Source: Branchinecta lynchi (taxonomy: Eukaryota; Arthropoda; Branchiopoda; Anostraca; Branchinectidae). Taken from it: a stretch of 64,000 nucleotides of DNA. Under the pieces are notes generated by a model that had not been told where the DNA came from, searched no databases, and saw only the letters and a list, made by a program, of their open reading frames with translations. The stretch is taken from positions 20,698,799 through 20,762,798 of the forward strand of contig JAKZAP010000017.1 in the NCBI GenBank assembly GCA_023053575.1, read 5' to 3'. Made by a program: the position numbers and the translations under genes. Positions 22,618-34,277 of the stretch are shown here, in pieces; positions within the stretch are counted from its first letter, which is position 1, and the number at the start of each line of letters is the position of its first letter.

Positions 22618-22923
22618 CTCCTTTTTCAAACCAAGAGCAGGCCTGATCACTACTCCATAGTCCGTCGCAACGGAGAACGACATAAAGTGGAACTCCAAAT
22701 CCGGCCAATCAGGGCGCTCAGAGTACTTCGAAGCCGTAAACGCCATGCCATCTATCCCATTCCCCGTGTACGGTCCTTTGCCATTGAACATAAAATCAAT
22801 GTGGGCCAAGAGGTTTAAGGGGTGCGGAGGCTGTAACTCGCTGTCTTTATGGATGAACGTCAGGCAATCGGTTAGATGGTCTTGAAGGTTGTAGCCGACT
22901 TTGAGGTCTTTGACGACGTCGAT
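22618..22923 (-). CDS. Gene A exon 6: substrate-domain segment
   Basis: 306 bases, phase 0 at both ends, residues about 318-419. Opens with IDVVKDLKVGYNLQDHL, the family's conserved LPVG-NLQDH motif, which follows the second GMC signature in exon 5. The rest (FMFNGKGPYTGNGIDGMAF) matches the region lining the substrate pocket. Acceptor GTTTTAG, donor GAG|GTGAGT. The protein frame is intact. Confidence 0.93.
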
Positions 22924-23067
22924 CTAAAACGATATAAGGGTTTATGGTAACAAGCCCACGGACTTCCTAGCAATGCCGTTTAACTAAACAAGACCAAAGG
23001 GTTTGATAGGATCCTAAACTGGGCTCACTTTTACTCTATATCCAGTCGAAAAAGGGAAAACAGTGAT

Positions 23068-23716
23068 TGTTATGGAGACATCCTCTGCAATAGCAAGAGC
23101 ACTTTGCTCTGCCTAGTACCCTAGCTCCAGTTAGCTGCTGTGATAATTCAAGGTCAGGTCTTGATGCATTTCATTCAAACCTTTAGCTGCGGAATAAATT
23201 CGTAGTATGAGATACAGTTCAATGAAACCTTTTTTTTTTTTCCTTCTTTTTTTTTTTTAATCCCGCGTAGCTTCTTTTTCATTTGTTCTTGCTTTGGATT
23301 GAACCAAAACAACTTTGGAACATGAAACCTTTGGGCCGATCAGAACCCTTCTTACCTTACACTTCATGGTAAGATCGTTGATTGTTAATAAGTAAGGGAC
23401 CACTATTCACTTTATAATTAGGCTATCTACTATATCCCATATTCCTGTAAATGGTTTCCTACAGTAACATGAAATATGTAATGGTCCATCTCGGCTATAG
23501 TAGGCCCCGGGCTTGACTGGGTATGTGAATTCCAGCTTCGCTAGGATGTGTGAACCGTCTTGATTAGGAAATTCTGGATTGACTGCGGCTCACTTATTCC
23601 CAGATAAAAGGGCAACCGTTTATCTGGTTTCCTGACTTGTCCTGGGCCCTGGGGCTAGTGGGCCCCTATGGCGACATACTGTCCTTAGCCCGCACCCCAG
23701 GAACCTTAGATCCCGT
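23068..23716 (+). mobile_element. Single-arm copy of the foldback element
   Basis: Starts TGTTATGGAGACATCC and follows the 13135-13784 arm with many differences. An AACAAGACC motif like the start of the CCGG family lies just upstream (about 22984) and another just downstream (about 23733). Confidence 0.55.
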
Positions 23717-23932
23717 GCCCTTCCTCGTAGTAAGCGAAACAAGACAGGTTTCGATAGGGTCCCAAACTGGGCATGTTTTAACCTCTTCATCCAGCCGTTG
23801 TGCAAACGTCAGGACAAGGATAAAAAGTGCATACACAATTATCCAGACTATACACTGCATTTGCAACAATTTACAACCACGAAACGGAAATCGAAAGAAT
23901 AGTAAACACGCAACTACATTTTTTAGGCAAAC

Positions 23933-24240
23933 ATCCCGATGAAAAATTTATCTTAAAATAGTACTATGTAGTAGTACGAAAAAGTTGCATGCAGTACTAA
24001 CGATGCTACTACATGCTTCTACTTCAAGGGTACCGTGTTACTGCATACTACTATATGCTACTATTAATACGACTGGATGCTACTATGGCAAGACAGGATG
24101 CTACTGGATACTACTACATAAGATTGGACCAGGCTGAGGCACATTAAATGATAGTATTCTTTGCTATTACATAGTCTTACATGCAACGTTTTCGTACTAC
24201 TACCATACTACTACGCAGGCTACACATTTTTCATCGGGAT
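23933..24240. mobile_element. MITE with ATCCCGATGAAAAAT ends
   Basis: ATCCCGATGAAAAAT at the left and its exact inverse at the right. The interior is full of TACTACATGCTACTA-type repeats. No target duplication is clear. Confidence 0.55.
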
Positions 24241-24558
24241 TGATGGAACAAAACTTGTATAAGGGGACAGGTATTTTACGGATCGTCATGTGATTGTCAT
24301 TTATTATTCAAAGAATCACCTTCTTGCTTTACTGGAGAATCTAATAAATTTATTTATTTATTCATTTATTTCCCTCAGAATTGAGGACTACAAAATAATG
24401 CATATAACAGAACTATGCCTAAACCATCTGGTGCATTCATTAACACATAAATACTATAAAAATAAACCTAAGACCTATTCATTCAGTATTCGAAGGGTGA
24501 ACATCGAGTTTATCGATAAGGATTAACGACGCTGATACCTTCGCCTTCGAAGACGCCC

Positions 24559-24580
24559 TGTCCTGAGCGATATCAGGACA
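24559..24580 (+). other. Stem-loop near the LINE 5' end
   Basis: TGTCCTGA and TCAGGACA form a perfect 8-bp stem with a 6-base loop, about 80 bases before the ORF1 start. Possible leader RNA structure. Confidence 0.5.
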
Positions 24581-24657
24581 AGCGCTAAAACTCTTGTGCT
24601 GGAGTATATTGTGTGCACAGAACCAGGTAGATCGTTGATTTTTAGTAGGCTTAACGA

Positions 24658-25932
24658 ATGGAGAGTCTTGAAGGCTTACCGATGGATGGGATTTCGGGAG
24701 ATGGTGAGCCTGCTCCTAGTCTCAAGAACATTATGTCCATGCTCCAGGAAATGAACCGAAAGCTGAACCACCTAGATCCATTGGAAAAAAAGGTGGACCA
24801 ACTACGGATTGAATTTTCGGTTGTGACGACTAAGTTTGAATCTGATATTGCGAATGTTTTGGCACGTACGGAAGAGTTGAACCAGGAGGTTGTGGTTTTA
24901 CGAGATAACGTAAGCTAGGATCGAGCAAAAATTGACCGTTTAGAAGCCGAAAGCAAGAGATCGAACATAGTTCTCTACAATTTTGATCCTGCGAGGAAAG
25001 GCCCCTCCCTCCGCCATGATGTTTTGGTGTGTTTAAACGCTGTGATCCCAAACCTGAATATGGGAAATTCAGATCTAAAAGACGTTTTCAGACTGTCAGC
25101 GGGCCAAGGGGTCCGCCCTGTACTGCTTAAATTGTCAACCGTTGAACTACGAAACACAATCCTAAGTTCTCATCGTTATCTCAAAAGTGTATCGCTTGCG
25201 GCTGCCCCGGACTACACCGAAAATGAACTAATCGCGAGAAATAAACTGAAGCCGTTGTATGTCAGAGCCAGGAACGAACAGCGCAGTGCCAGCCTGAGGG
25301 GTACACGACTCCACGTAGGTAGTCGAGTATTTGTTTATGACAAGAAGGCGGGAAAAGTGATTGAAATAACTGAACGAGAAGGGAGACAGTCACAAAACCA
25401 AGCGCCGCAAAACCATAGTCGAGAAATGGGTAGAGACAGGGATGAAAGAGCGGCAGCTTCTTCGTCAGCATTGTTTAATGGTGCGCAACGCGTCCAGCAA
25501 GGAGACCACCATCATTTTGAACGGGCACAGGATAGGGGCACTAATGAGATACAAGTTGTGACGGCACCCAATTTACGAGTTCCTCCCAATAGGCAAAGTG
25601 GGAGCGGTGCAAATGACCAGGTCGCGACCCCAGTGAATGAGGTAGGGGGTGAGGTAATAGCTGCCGGGACAAGGCAGGGAAAGCGTAGCAGTGACCAGGT
25701 TGTGACCCCTAGTGATACCCTACTCCAGCCTAGTGCTAGTTACATGCGACATGGAAGTGGTGGTAGGCCTATGGCAAGTAACAGAGGCTGTAGGGATTAT
25801 GCTAATGCACGTGAAATGAATCCAAGGCAGTTGTTTTCAAATGATGATCGGGGAAGAGACGAAACATTTGATCTAGACTTCGAAGATGCGTGCTCGGAAT
25901 ATGGGTCGGATGGTCACGCAAAACGTGATTAG
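24658..25932 (+). CDS. LINE ORF1 (one internal TAG)
   Basis: Starts MESLEGLPMDGISGDGEP. A coiled-coil stretch (about residues 25-105, heptad-like LNHLDPLEKKVDQLRIEF) is followed by SKRSNIVLYNF and an RNA-binding-like region through KAGKVIEI, then a polar, disordered tail. An in-frame TAG at 24916-24918 interrupts it at codon 87. The frame continues without shift to the next TAG at 25930. LINE ORF1 proteins bind the element RNA. The internal stop could be a mutation (a CAG-to-TAG change would do it) or a readthrough site. Confidence 0.75.
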
Positions 25933-28900
25933 GTACTAGAGGGCCATGAGCAAGTTATAAAGTTTGTACATTGGAATATCCAAGGTTTTGACGATCAAAA
26001 GTTTGATAATTTGATTAGAAATAAAGAATTAGATTTGATTAGTTTAGTTGAAACATGGAGAGAAGAACCTATTTCTATTTCACAGTTTTTTAGTTATAGT
26101 GCGTGTAGGAAGAAAAGTAAGAATGGAAGGGTTTATGGAGGAGTGAACGTTTTAGTCAGGAAAGGAATGTGTAAGGATTGTGAAAGATTGCGAAGTGATT
26201 CAGAGAATTTAGTGTGGTTACGCTTGGTTATTGGTGAGCAAAGATATCTAGTTTGTAGCGTGTATATTCCGCCTGAGTCAAGCAGTTACGCCAGCCGTGA
26301 AAATACATGGGATATACTGTCTTCAGAAACGTGTAAATATAGAACAAAGTTTGCTAATCATAATTGTGTTGTTTTAGGTGACTTCAATGCTTATGTGAGG
26401 GAGGATTTTGAGAATTGGATTGTGGATTCAGAGCTCCAGGATGACTCCCACGGGAACTCCCAACAAGACGGCGTGCATGAGAGGATGTATGGTAGGAGGA
26501 GTAGCAAGGACCAGGGAAGAAAAAAGAACAGGTGGGGAAATAATCTTTTGGATTATAGTGGTGTTGAAAATATGATAATTTTAAATGGGCGTTTGGGTGA
26601 GGATAAAGGGATAGGAAATTATACGTGTTTTTCGAGTGGGGCTCCTAGCGTTATTGATTTTATTTTGGTAAACATGTCTCTTTGGCCTCGTTGTAAGAAC
26701 TTCAGAGTAATGGATGTGATTGGATCTGACCATGTTCCTATTGAGTTGGAGATGAGAATTAGAGAGGGTTCTAACCCTCGTCCAGACAAAGGAAGAAGAG
26801 AAAGCGGAAGAGACGGAGTAAGTACATCCGTGCGGAAAAAAACACTGATCACGGATAATCTTAGTGAAAGTGTATTTTTAAATAGGCTAGGCGTAGATAG
26901 TATTATGTTAGAGTTGGATAATTGTGCTGATGTCATTAAGAGAGGAGAGATTGAAGAAGCTGTTTTGCAGATAACGAAGGTAGTGTATGATGCAGCTAGA
27001 ACTAGTGGTAAGGAAAAAAAGCAGAAGAGGATTAATAAGGAATTTTTTGATGAGGAATGTGATGTTAAGAGAAGTGAGGTAACTGAAGCTTTAAAAAAGG
27101 TAAAAGTTGGAGGTCCATTATCAGGATGTAGGCTAGATGAATATCGGAAGGTAAGAAGAGAATATAAAAATCTTTTAAGGGCAAAAAAGAAAGCAATGGG
27201 AGATAATATTAATATGGAGATAGTTAAGAGTTATAAAATTAAGGATAGTAAGAAATTTTGGAAATTAGTTAAACACCAGATAGAAGGAGATCAAGGAAAC
27301 GTAGTCCCGCCTGCACACACATGGCCTGAACATCTGGAGTCGGAAAACGACCCGGGAAAAATTCTTACGGATGAATTTGCCACTTCGTTAAGGTCAGAAG
27401 TTCCATTCCCGATGAAAGAATCTGATTACATGCTTACAGATGCAGTTTGTGAGGAGGAAATTTGGCATTCATTGAAGCAGATGAAAGGTGGTTCGGCACC
27501 TGGTATGGATGGTATCCCAGCAGTAATTTGGAAATGGGGAAGAGTCCATTTGCTTCCATTGTTGGCACTTCTGTTTACATGTATTGTCGAGAAAGCAAGA
27601 TGGCCTGAGCAGTGGAATATTTCAATGATGGTTCCAGTTTTCAAAAAAGGAGATAGGAATAAGCATGATAATTACAGGGGGATTAGCCTAGGTAATGTAT
27701 TGAGTAAAATTTTATGTAAAGTAATAGATGTTAGGCTGAAAAAATGGTTGAATAAAAATGAAATATTAAGTTATATTCAGGCAGGTTTTAAGGAAGGATA
27801 CAGTACGTTAGACCAGATTTTCGCGTTGCATGTGTTAATTAGAAAATATACTCGAGGTAGAGGAAAGAAACTTTATGTAGCTTTTGTGGATTTGAGGGGG
27901 GCTTTTGATAATATAAATAGAAAGTTGTTAATGCAGACATTACTAGAAATTGGTCTTCCAAAATTGTTTGTATTGTTGATTGTGGAGATGTATGTTAATA
28001 CGAGGGTGGTGGTGAGAGTACTTGGTAAACTGTCAAGAGAGATTAAGTCTGTTCTAGGTGTTAAACAGGGTTGCACGCTTTCCCCTAAGTTGTTTTCTGT
28101 TTTTATTAATGATGTTGAAAAGTTTATGGTAGATAATAATGCTCCTTTGTTAACGCTTGACGTAGTGTCTCTTTGTTTGTTGCTTTTTGCAGATGATCTA
28201 ACCCTGGTGGCAGAATCCCATACAAAATTGCAGAAACTATTGGATATTTTGAAGTTATACCTTGAAAAGAAAGAGCTAGATTTGAATGTTAAGAAAACGG
28301 TGGTAGTGGTATTTAGAAAGGGTGGAAAGCGGAAAGAAGGAGAGATTTTTAAGTACGGTGAAGCTGTATTGGAGGTGAAGGAGGAATGTGTTTATTTGGG
28401 ATGCAAATTTAAAGCGGTTGGGGGAATGTTTGGTAAGCAGGTGGAACAGAATGTGAGAAAGGGAAAAAATTGTGGTAATTTGATTTTAAGAAGTAGTCTA
28501 AAGGAGGTAACGAATCTGAAGCTGCATAAAGAAATATTTTCAATGAAAGTGGTGCCAGTAATGCATTATGCTTCAGAGATTTGGGGATTTAGTAAGGCAG
28601 AAAAAATAGAACAAGTACAACTAGGTTATTTTAAGAGGTTACTAGGGTTAAGCAATAGGATCAATGGATTAGTGGTGAGAGGAGATCTAGGTCTAGTTTC
28701 GTTAAGAAATAGAAGGTTGGTTAATATGGTGAGTTTTTGGGAAAGAATTATTAATATGCCGCGAGTACGGGTGCTTAAAGCAGCATATATGGAATCATTA
28801 CGGGATGAGTCGAGTGATTCTTGGGCGTCCCAAATAAAACAAATTTTGGACCAGTGTGGGGTTAGCTCGCTTTGGAATAACGGGGAGGGGCAAGGTCATG

Positions 28901-29271
28901 AAGTAGGAGATGTTGCAGGTGTGGTTAAAAAGGTGTTGATGGATCAGGAAATACAGCTGTGGCAGTGTGATGTCGGTAAGTTTAGCTCGTTGAGGTTTTA
29001 CAGAGATGCTAAAGAGACATGGGGGGAAAGTATTTATTTTAAAGCAGGGTTGAATAGGGAGGAGTTAGCGTGGGTGATAAGTATGAGGGGTGATTGTTTA
29101 CCGCTAGGGGATAGGAGGAGGTATGTGGGAAGGGGTTTAAGTCGGACTGGTCCTTACTACTGCCCTATGTGTGGGGAGATGAATGAGAATGTGTTGCACC
29201 TGATGTGTGAATGTAGTGAATTGGATGGGTTGAGGGATGAAGTGTTTGGAGATTCCTTAAGCTTTCGATGA
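25933..29271 (+). CDS. LINE ORF2: endonuclease and reverse transcriptase
   Basis: Begins right after the ORF1 stop, in the same frame. VHWNIQGF (endonuclease motif, about 25966), VETW, GDFNAY (about 26376) and SDHVPIE (about 26726) form the APE-type endonuclease. The reverse transcriptase has APGMDGIPA, NYRGISL, AGFKEGYST, VAFVDLRGAFD, GVKQGCTLSPKLF and the catalytic FADD (about 28188). A C-terminal CPMCGE...H...CEC motif (about 29161) ends it before TGA. The first in-frame ATG (26167) lies after part of the endonuclease, so a normal start would lose needed residues. No disabling change is seen in the domains. Confidence 0.88.
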   Translation, partial: VLEGHEQVIKFVHWNIQGFDDQKFDNLIRNKELDLISLVETWREEPISISQFFSYSACRKKSKNGRVYGGVNVLVRKGMCKDCERLRSDSENLVWLRLVIGEQRYLVCSVYIPPESSSYASRENTWDILSSETCKYRTKFANHNCVVLGDFNAYVREDFENWIVDSELQDDSHGNSQQDGVHERMYGRRSSKDQGRKKNRWGNNLLDYSGVENMIILNGRLGEDKGIGNYTCFSSGAPSVIDFILVNMSLWPRCKNFRVMDVIGSDHVPIELEMRIREGSNPRPDKGRRESGRDGVSTSVRKKTLITDNLSESVFLNRLGVDSIMLELDNCADVIKRGEIEEAVLQITKVVYDAARTSGKEKKQKRINKEFFDEECDVKRSEVTEALKKVKVGGPLSGCRLDEYRKVRREYKNLLRAKKKAMGDNINMEIVKSYKIKDSKKFWKLVKHQIEGDQGNVVPPAHTWPEHLESENDPGKILTDEFATSLRSEVPFPMKESDYMLTDAVCEEEIWHSLKQMKGGSAPGMDGIPAVIWKWGRVHLLPLLALLFTCIVEKARWPEQWNISMMVPVFKKGDRNKHDNYRGISLGNVLSKILCKVIDVRLKKWLNKNEILSYIQAGFKEGYSTLDQIFALHVLIRKYTRGRGKKLYVAFVDLRGAFDNINRKLLMQTLLEIGLPKLFVLLIVEMYVNTRVVVRVLGKLSREIKSVLGVKQGCTLSPKLFSVFINDVEKFMVDNNAPLLTLDVVSLCLLLFADDLTLVAESHTKLQKLLDILKLYLEKKELDLNVKKTVVVVFRKGGKRKEGEIFKYGEAVLEVKEECVYLGCKFKAVGGMFGKQVEQNVRKGKNCGNLILRSSLKEVTNLKLHKEIFSMKVVPVMHYASEIWGFSKAEKIEQVQLGYFKRLLGLSNRINGLVVRGDLGLVSLRNRRLVNMVSFWERIINMPRVRVLKAAYMESLRDESSDSWASQIKQILDQCGVSSLWNNGEGQGHEVGDVAGVVKKVLMDQEIQLWQCDVGKFSSLRFYRDAKETWGESIYFKAGLNREELAWVISMRGDCLPLGDRRRYVGRGLSRTGPYYCPMCGEMNENVLHLMCECSELDGLRDEVFGDSLSFR

Positions 29272-30871
29272 AGCATCGTGAAAGATTCATTTAGGTTTAT
29301 TAGTAATTTAGTGAAAATTTATTTTTATTTTGTTTTGTATTGCCATGGCCCTCGGGCTTTTTGTGTAAATATATATCATATCATATCATATAAAGATACC
29401 ATATTCTCGTTAAGAAAACCATTATCTGGTCCCACATCCAAACAGAGGAATCCTTTTATGGCACTTGCCCTTCGGCCAAGAGTGCCATATAGCGATCGCA
29501 ATTTCTGTCCGTCCGTCGGTCTGTCCAGGTTTTGCTAGTTCGGACACTTCCACATAAGCTAGGACGATGAAACTTGGCAGGCATATCAGGGACCCCAAAT
29601 GATTAAGTTGGAAATAGTCACTTCCCCCATCCGAGCACCGTGAGGCTCATCCGAGTACCGTGGGGGGAGTGGAGGGAGGGAGAATCCAGAATCTTGAGGT
29701 ATTTATAATTTTTGAACGGGTGATCGGATCTCGATGAAACTTGATATTTGGAAAGACCTCATGCCTCAAACGACCCATTTAAAATCCGGACCGGATCCGG
29801 TGGCTTTTGGGGGGAGCTGGAGGGGGCAACCGGAAATCTTGGGAAACGCTATGAGTGGAGGGATCGAGATGAAACTTGATGGGAAGACAACTAGCAAACA
29901 CTAGATATTTCACTGACATAACCGAGCAGATTCGGGCACTGTTGGGGGAGTGGAGGGAGGGGGAATGTGAAATCTTGAGGTATGAACTTTTGAACGGGTG
30001 ATCGGATCTCGATGAAACTTGATATTTGGAAAGACCTCATGCCTCAGACGACCCACTTAAAATCCGGACCGGATCCGGTGACTTTTGGGGGAGCTGGAGG
30101 GGGCAACCGGAAATCTTGTCGATCGCGTTGCGATCGAGATGAAACTTGGTGGGAAGAATTGACAATACCGATTTTATGAGACCTAGGTTGTTTTTACGGT
30201 TCAGACTGGATCCAGCCAGGGTAGGAGGAGGATGAACCGGAAACCGGACATTTACAGATATGCTTCGATTGGACTCAAACTTGAAGAGTGAGAAGAGGAG
30301 ATGACTGGGATTAGGCATGGGCACTGTTCCTGTTTCTGTTTTTTTCCTCCTGTTTTGCTGTTTTCTGTTTCAGGGACCCAAAATAAACAGAACAGCTGTT
30401 TTGAAGCCAGCTGTTTTTTTTCTCACCTGTTCTGTTCCGTTTTGGTGTATCCTGTTTTGCCCTGTTCCTGTTTTTTTTTTACCTGTTTAAACAGCAAAAT
30501 CTGTTTTTTGGGGGGCAACCCGCCTTATCAGTACAACACATCTTTTAACTCATCATTTCGAAATGCCACATTCCAAAAGAGGCCAATTTGTCATTGTGGA
30601 TGAGATGACGGCTATCAAAAATATTGAGCAAAAATCAAGCAATAGTAGCAACATCAGCAAAAAATGGGAACTTCAGATACTGTAAATATTTATTCAGCTC
30701 AAGCTGACGGCGAACTGCATTTGACTGAGCTAAATGGATACGTAGTCAGTTAAGTCTTAGACTACTGTTGCAGCCTTCCGAAACTTCGTGGCAGAATCAG
30801 TCTTCGGGTCCAATATGAACAAGTGCGCAAGCGCTCAAACGTGATGTGTAAAAGTAAAACGTATATCATAT

Positions 30872-31311
30872 CAGAGATGGGCGAATCCGATCATGAAAGG
30901 ATTCGAATCCGAATCCAGGGCTAAGTACGAATCCGAGTCCGAATCCGAATCCGAATCCACCATTTCATGCTGAGGATTCGAATCCGAAATCGAATCCGGA
31001 TTCGAATCCGATCTTAACAAAATTTAAATCATGTTCATAGGTTATAGTTTAAAAATCAGAGGTGACAAAAAACACTGATATTTCAGGTAATCAGATAATG
31101 TGATAGATTACTTAACATATTTGGTGGTGGAAACCAAATAATTTGATTGTCCAAAGCCCTCTGTGTAAAAATTGGAAAAACGGACACTGAAAAGATGTGG
31201 AATGGAAATTTGAGCGGATTCGTAAGATTCAGGGTTTGGAATCCGAGTCCGAAAGCAGAAGATTCAAATCCGGCCAAAAGGACGAATCCTGGATTTGATT
31301 CACCCATCTCG
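30872..31311. mobile_element. hAT MITE, TATCATAT target duplication
   Basis: Ends CAGAGATGGGCGAATCC and GATTCACCCATCTCG, with a perfect 8-bp duplication TATCATAT (30864-30871 and 31312-31319). The interior is built of GAATCC-type hexamers. Inserted in the larger hAT. Confidence 0.75.
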
Positions 31312-31607
31312 TATCATATATTGTGTACGAACAGCCTAATAACCATTCGACCTTGACGTTTAATTCATTCGTCAATATGGGCCCAGTTGCCAGCGTTTGG
31401 ATGTGGGGGGGGGGGGGGTATCACCGAAAGATACTTCTAGATGGGTCTTTGGGTGGGTCCAAAGACCCATCTGGACAATGATGTTCACGCATTCCAAATT
31501 TCCACCTTAGTACCAGGCATGTTTAGCAAGTGTGCGAATTTGGTCCGACAATTTACTCTGGGCAATCCGGGCCCAGTTGCACATAATTCGCAAAATGGTG
31601 GTAAGCC

Positions 31608-32080
31608 TTTAAAATTTAACTGAAAAGCCAACTAATGTTTGTGTCATTAAATTAAACATACTGAATTATTGGGATTCTACAAAGGGAATTTTTTATTTTC
31701 CACTATCTGCTCTAGTTATGACGTTCAGAATATGTGCGGCCGTCCCCACAACGCAAATTCTACTATGACTCGGGAAATTTTAATCTAAACACAAACGCTG
31801 TTTTTCATTGGTCAGTGGTGAGATTGGTGAAGATTGAATAGTGCCGGAACAAAAGAAAAATCATAAATCTCTCTCGTAAGGCGTGCAACAAAAATACAAG
31901 CGCATAGAGGTACCACAAATCACACGGAAATTCCACTATTTGAAAACGATTACTCGTGAATAGTGGAAGAACGAAGTAACGCGTTTTCAGCGGCTCTTCA
32001 AGCTGTTTTAACTGAATAAGTGATGGGTAACTAGTTAATAAAGATTGTCCTATCCCAGGCTTCTTAGGTTAAACTTTAAA
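31608..32080. mobile_element. TTTAAAGTTTAAC-ended element, copy 3
   Basis: TTTAAAATTTAACTGAAAAG at the left, GGTTAAACTTTAAA at the right. Minus-strand remnants include HILNVITRA, as in the other copies. The cleanest single copy in the window, nested in the hAT. Confidence 0.6.
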
Positions 32081-33959
32081 CTATACGTTAGTCACTGGGA
32101 GAATTGTAACCAATTGCCCTTGAACCGAGAGTGTATCGGGGGTTGAATCCCAAAAGTCACAACTAGACCCCAAGGCCCATAAGTACACCAAGTTTCAAAT
32201 TAGCATCTGTCATGGTTCACGAGATAAGAATGCCAAAATAAAACGCTGAAAACCGAGAACGGAAAATCGGCTATCGCGGCCGCAAGAGTGGAGTGTTCAT
32301 AAATGAACTTTCCACTAAAACCGAACATGTGATTACCAAGAAGGGCTCACACGACGCATTATCTGTTCAGCGAAGTTAAATGTGATTTCAAAAGACTAGT
32401 ACTTTCAACTTCAAAAAGGCTAGAAAGGATGAAATTAGCTTAGCGACATCACAAGATCCGCACCGGTTCATGATGTAAACAAACGATAATTGGAATTCCT
32501 GACAGTATTTTTGGCACAACCTCAGTTCTATACGGAAAAATTGAGATTTGTTCAACTTGATGATGAAAGTGAAACTCCGTTTCACATATTTTTGCACAAT
32601 AGTAGACCCACACTCAGCCGAGAAATCCGCGCGTTTTGAGCCTTGCATGACCATGCTCAAAAGAAACCACCGAGGAAAAGCTATTCGGTATTCTGATTGA
32701 ACATGCATCTCTCGCGACCCTCCCTTCACAAAAAAAAATGACCATCATCACCAACCACCGTCACGAAGTGAAGCTTGCTTAACTTTGAGTCTGTATGATC
32801 CGTAAACTTTATTTTATTACCGATCACTATGGCAAACAATCCAAGTGGAAAGGTAGGCTATGCGAAAATTGTGTTGTTAAGACAAACGAAACTTCCATGG
32901 CTCATTTTCCATCGGGAAAAAGTGTAATTCATTGATAAAGGCAGCTGGAATTCTGGTCCAAGATATTTATTGTTCTATGAAATAAATTCGAAGAAAGGCA
33001 TCTGTGCGGTGCAAGGAAAAACTATTTAAGATAGCCTACTTCATGGTACAGGGCAAACTATAGGTGAACTCTGCCATAAACATAATACAAAAATACGGGA
33101 AATCAAATAATGAAAAAAAAAAATCTGTTTTAAACAGCCGGTTCTGTTTTTTTTCGCCTGTTTAACAGCTGTTTCTGTTTTCGAAGTCATCATTTCTGTT
33201 AAAACAGAACAGGACCTGTTTTTAAGTTTCCTGTTTTCTTTCTGTTTCTGTTCTTATGTGACCTGTTTCTGCCTGTTCCTGTTTGAATGCAAAAACAGAA
33301 CAGTGCCCATGCCTATCTGGGATACAACGTCTATGTGTCCTAGTCGTATTTGGCCACAGTGTGGGGAGTCGGAGGGGGAGTCCCGGATTTTCTTTTAGCT
33401 CGCATAGGGGTCAAACGAGTAGAGGGATTTGAATGAAACTTGAAGAGTAGAGATACGATGTTCCCTAGATGACATAGTTTAGGGTCCGGGCCGGATCTGA
33501 ACAAGGTGGAGGGGAGGTGCCGTATTTTCGCGAAAAATGCTCAGACTCAAGCGAAACGTGATAGCCGGTAAGAGAAGATGCTTTAGGTGATCATTTTATG
33601 TGTAATTAGATATCCTATTTCTAGGTCCGATCCTCGGAGGTTGAAGGGGGTATTTTGTGACGTTCTCATCTTCTTTCCTGCCTACGTGCCTACTCGTAAC
33701 AAGTGCCATATGAGCTCGTAGCTCTTGTTCTGATTACACATCCGAAGTGCTCTAATCTTTAATGGGTTTGTTTGGGATAATAACAGAATGCTAACTTGAA
33801 TAGTGTGATTACAACACGGAATGTGGGTAGGATTTGTAGGCACGACAAGATTATAAAACGGACGTTGAAAAAGAAATGAAGTGTTTACGTATACAGTATC
33901 TGTATCCAGAATTATACGTAAGTGTTAATAGCTCGTTTGAATCCAAACGGAAAGACCAT

Positions 33960-34160
33960 GAACCCCATAAATCTCCGAATTTTATTTATTCATACTACAC
34001 AAAATTTCATTTATTTATTCATACTCGACAAAATTTCATTTACTTATTCAAACTACACAAACTACAGAACACAATTGTGTTACAGGAGACAAGATCCCAC
34101 GAAAGCTATCTAGTTGGGGTTGAGACATGAGACTGGGGGGGGGGGGGGGGGGTGAGATGT
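33960..34160 (+). repeat. TTTATTTATTCATAC-type repeats and poly-G
   Basis: Three ~30-bp repeats of AAAATTTCATTTATTTATTC are followed by a run of about 17 G at 34135. Function unknown. Confidence 0.6.
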
Positions 34161-34277
34161 TGAGATTAAGGGGTTGAGATATGAAGACAGGACTTGCGCA
34201 TTTCCCCACCGCTGGAGGCTACCATACGTAGCCTAAGGGCTCGGGCTTAAAGGGTAAATGAAACAAGACCCGCTTAA

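Larger units (their letters stand above)
24541..29395 (+). mobile_element. Nearly full-length non-LTR retrotransposon (LINE)
   Basis: Two-part element: ORF1 with a coiled coil, ORF2 with apurinic-type endonuclease and reverse transcriptase, a short 3' untranslated region with GCCATGGCCCTCGGGC, and a tail of ATATC-type units at about 29371-29392. The domain order and C-terminal cysteine-rich motif place it among APE-type LINEs, probably the CR1/Jockey group. The 5' end is approximate and no target duplication could be set. It lies in the sense opposite to gene A. Confidence 0.85.
30312..33315. mobile_element. 3.0 kb hAT element with nested insertions
   Basis: Ends TAGGCATGGGCACTGTTC and its inverse, flanked by ACTGGGAT / TCTGGGAT (7 of 8 bases equal), the 8-bp duplication expected of hAT. 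Both ends are rich in CTGTTTCTGTTTT repeats. A 113-residue frame at 32388-32729 (minus) shows no recognisable transposase motif. Two further elements lie inside. A solo right-end fragment is at about 51600-51815. Confidence 0.65.
29455..33720 (+). repeat. GATGAAACTTG-unit family with hAT insertion
   Basis: Opens with a hairpin of the GGCACTTGCCCTTCGGCCAAG type (about 29459), followed by units of about 280 bp (GGGTGATCGGATCTCGATG at about 29717 and 29997, then ATCCGGACCGGATCCGG). It resumes after the hAT at 33330 and ends near AAGTGCCATATGAGCTCG (about 33702). No coding region recognised. Confidence 0.5.

Noticed and set aside
32388..32729. hAT transposase remnant inside the 3 kb hAT
   Set aside because: The 113-residue frame shows no recognisable zinc finger or dimerisation motif, so no protein call is made.
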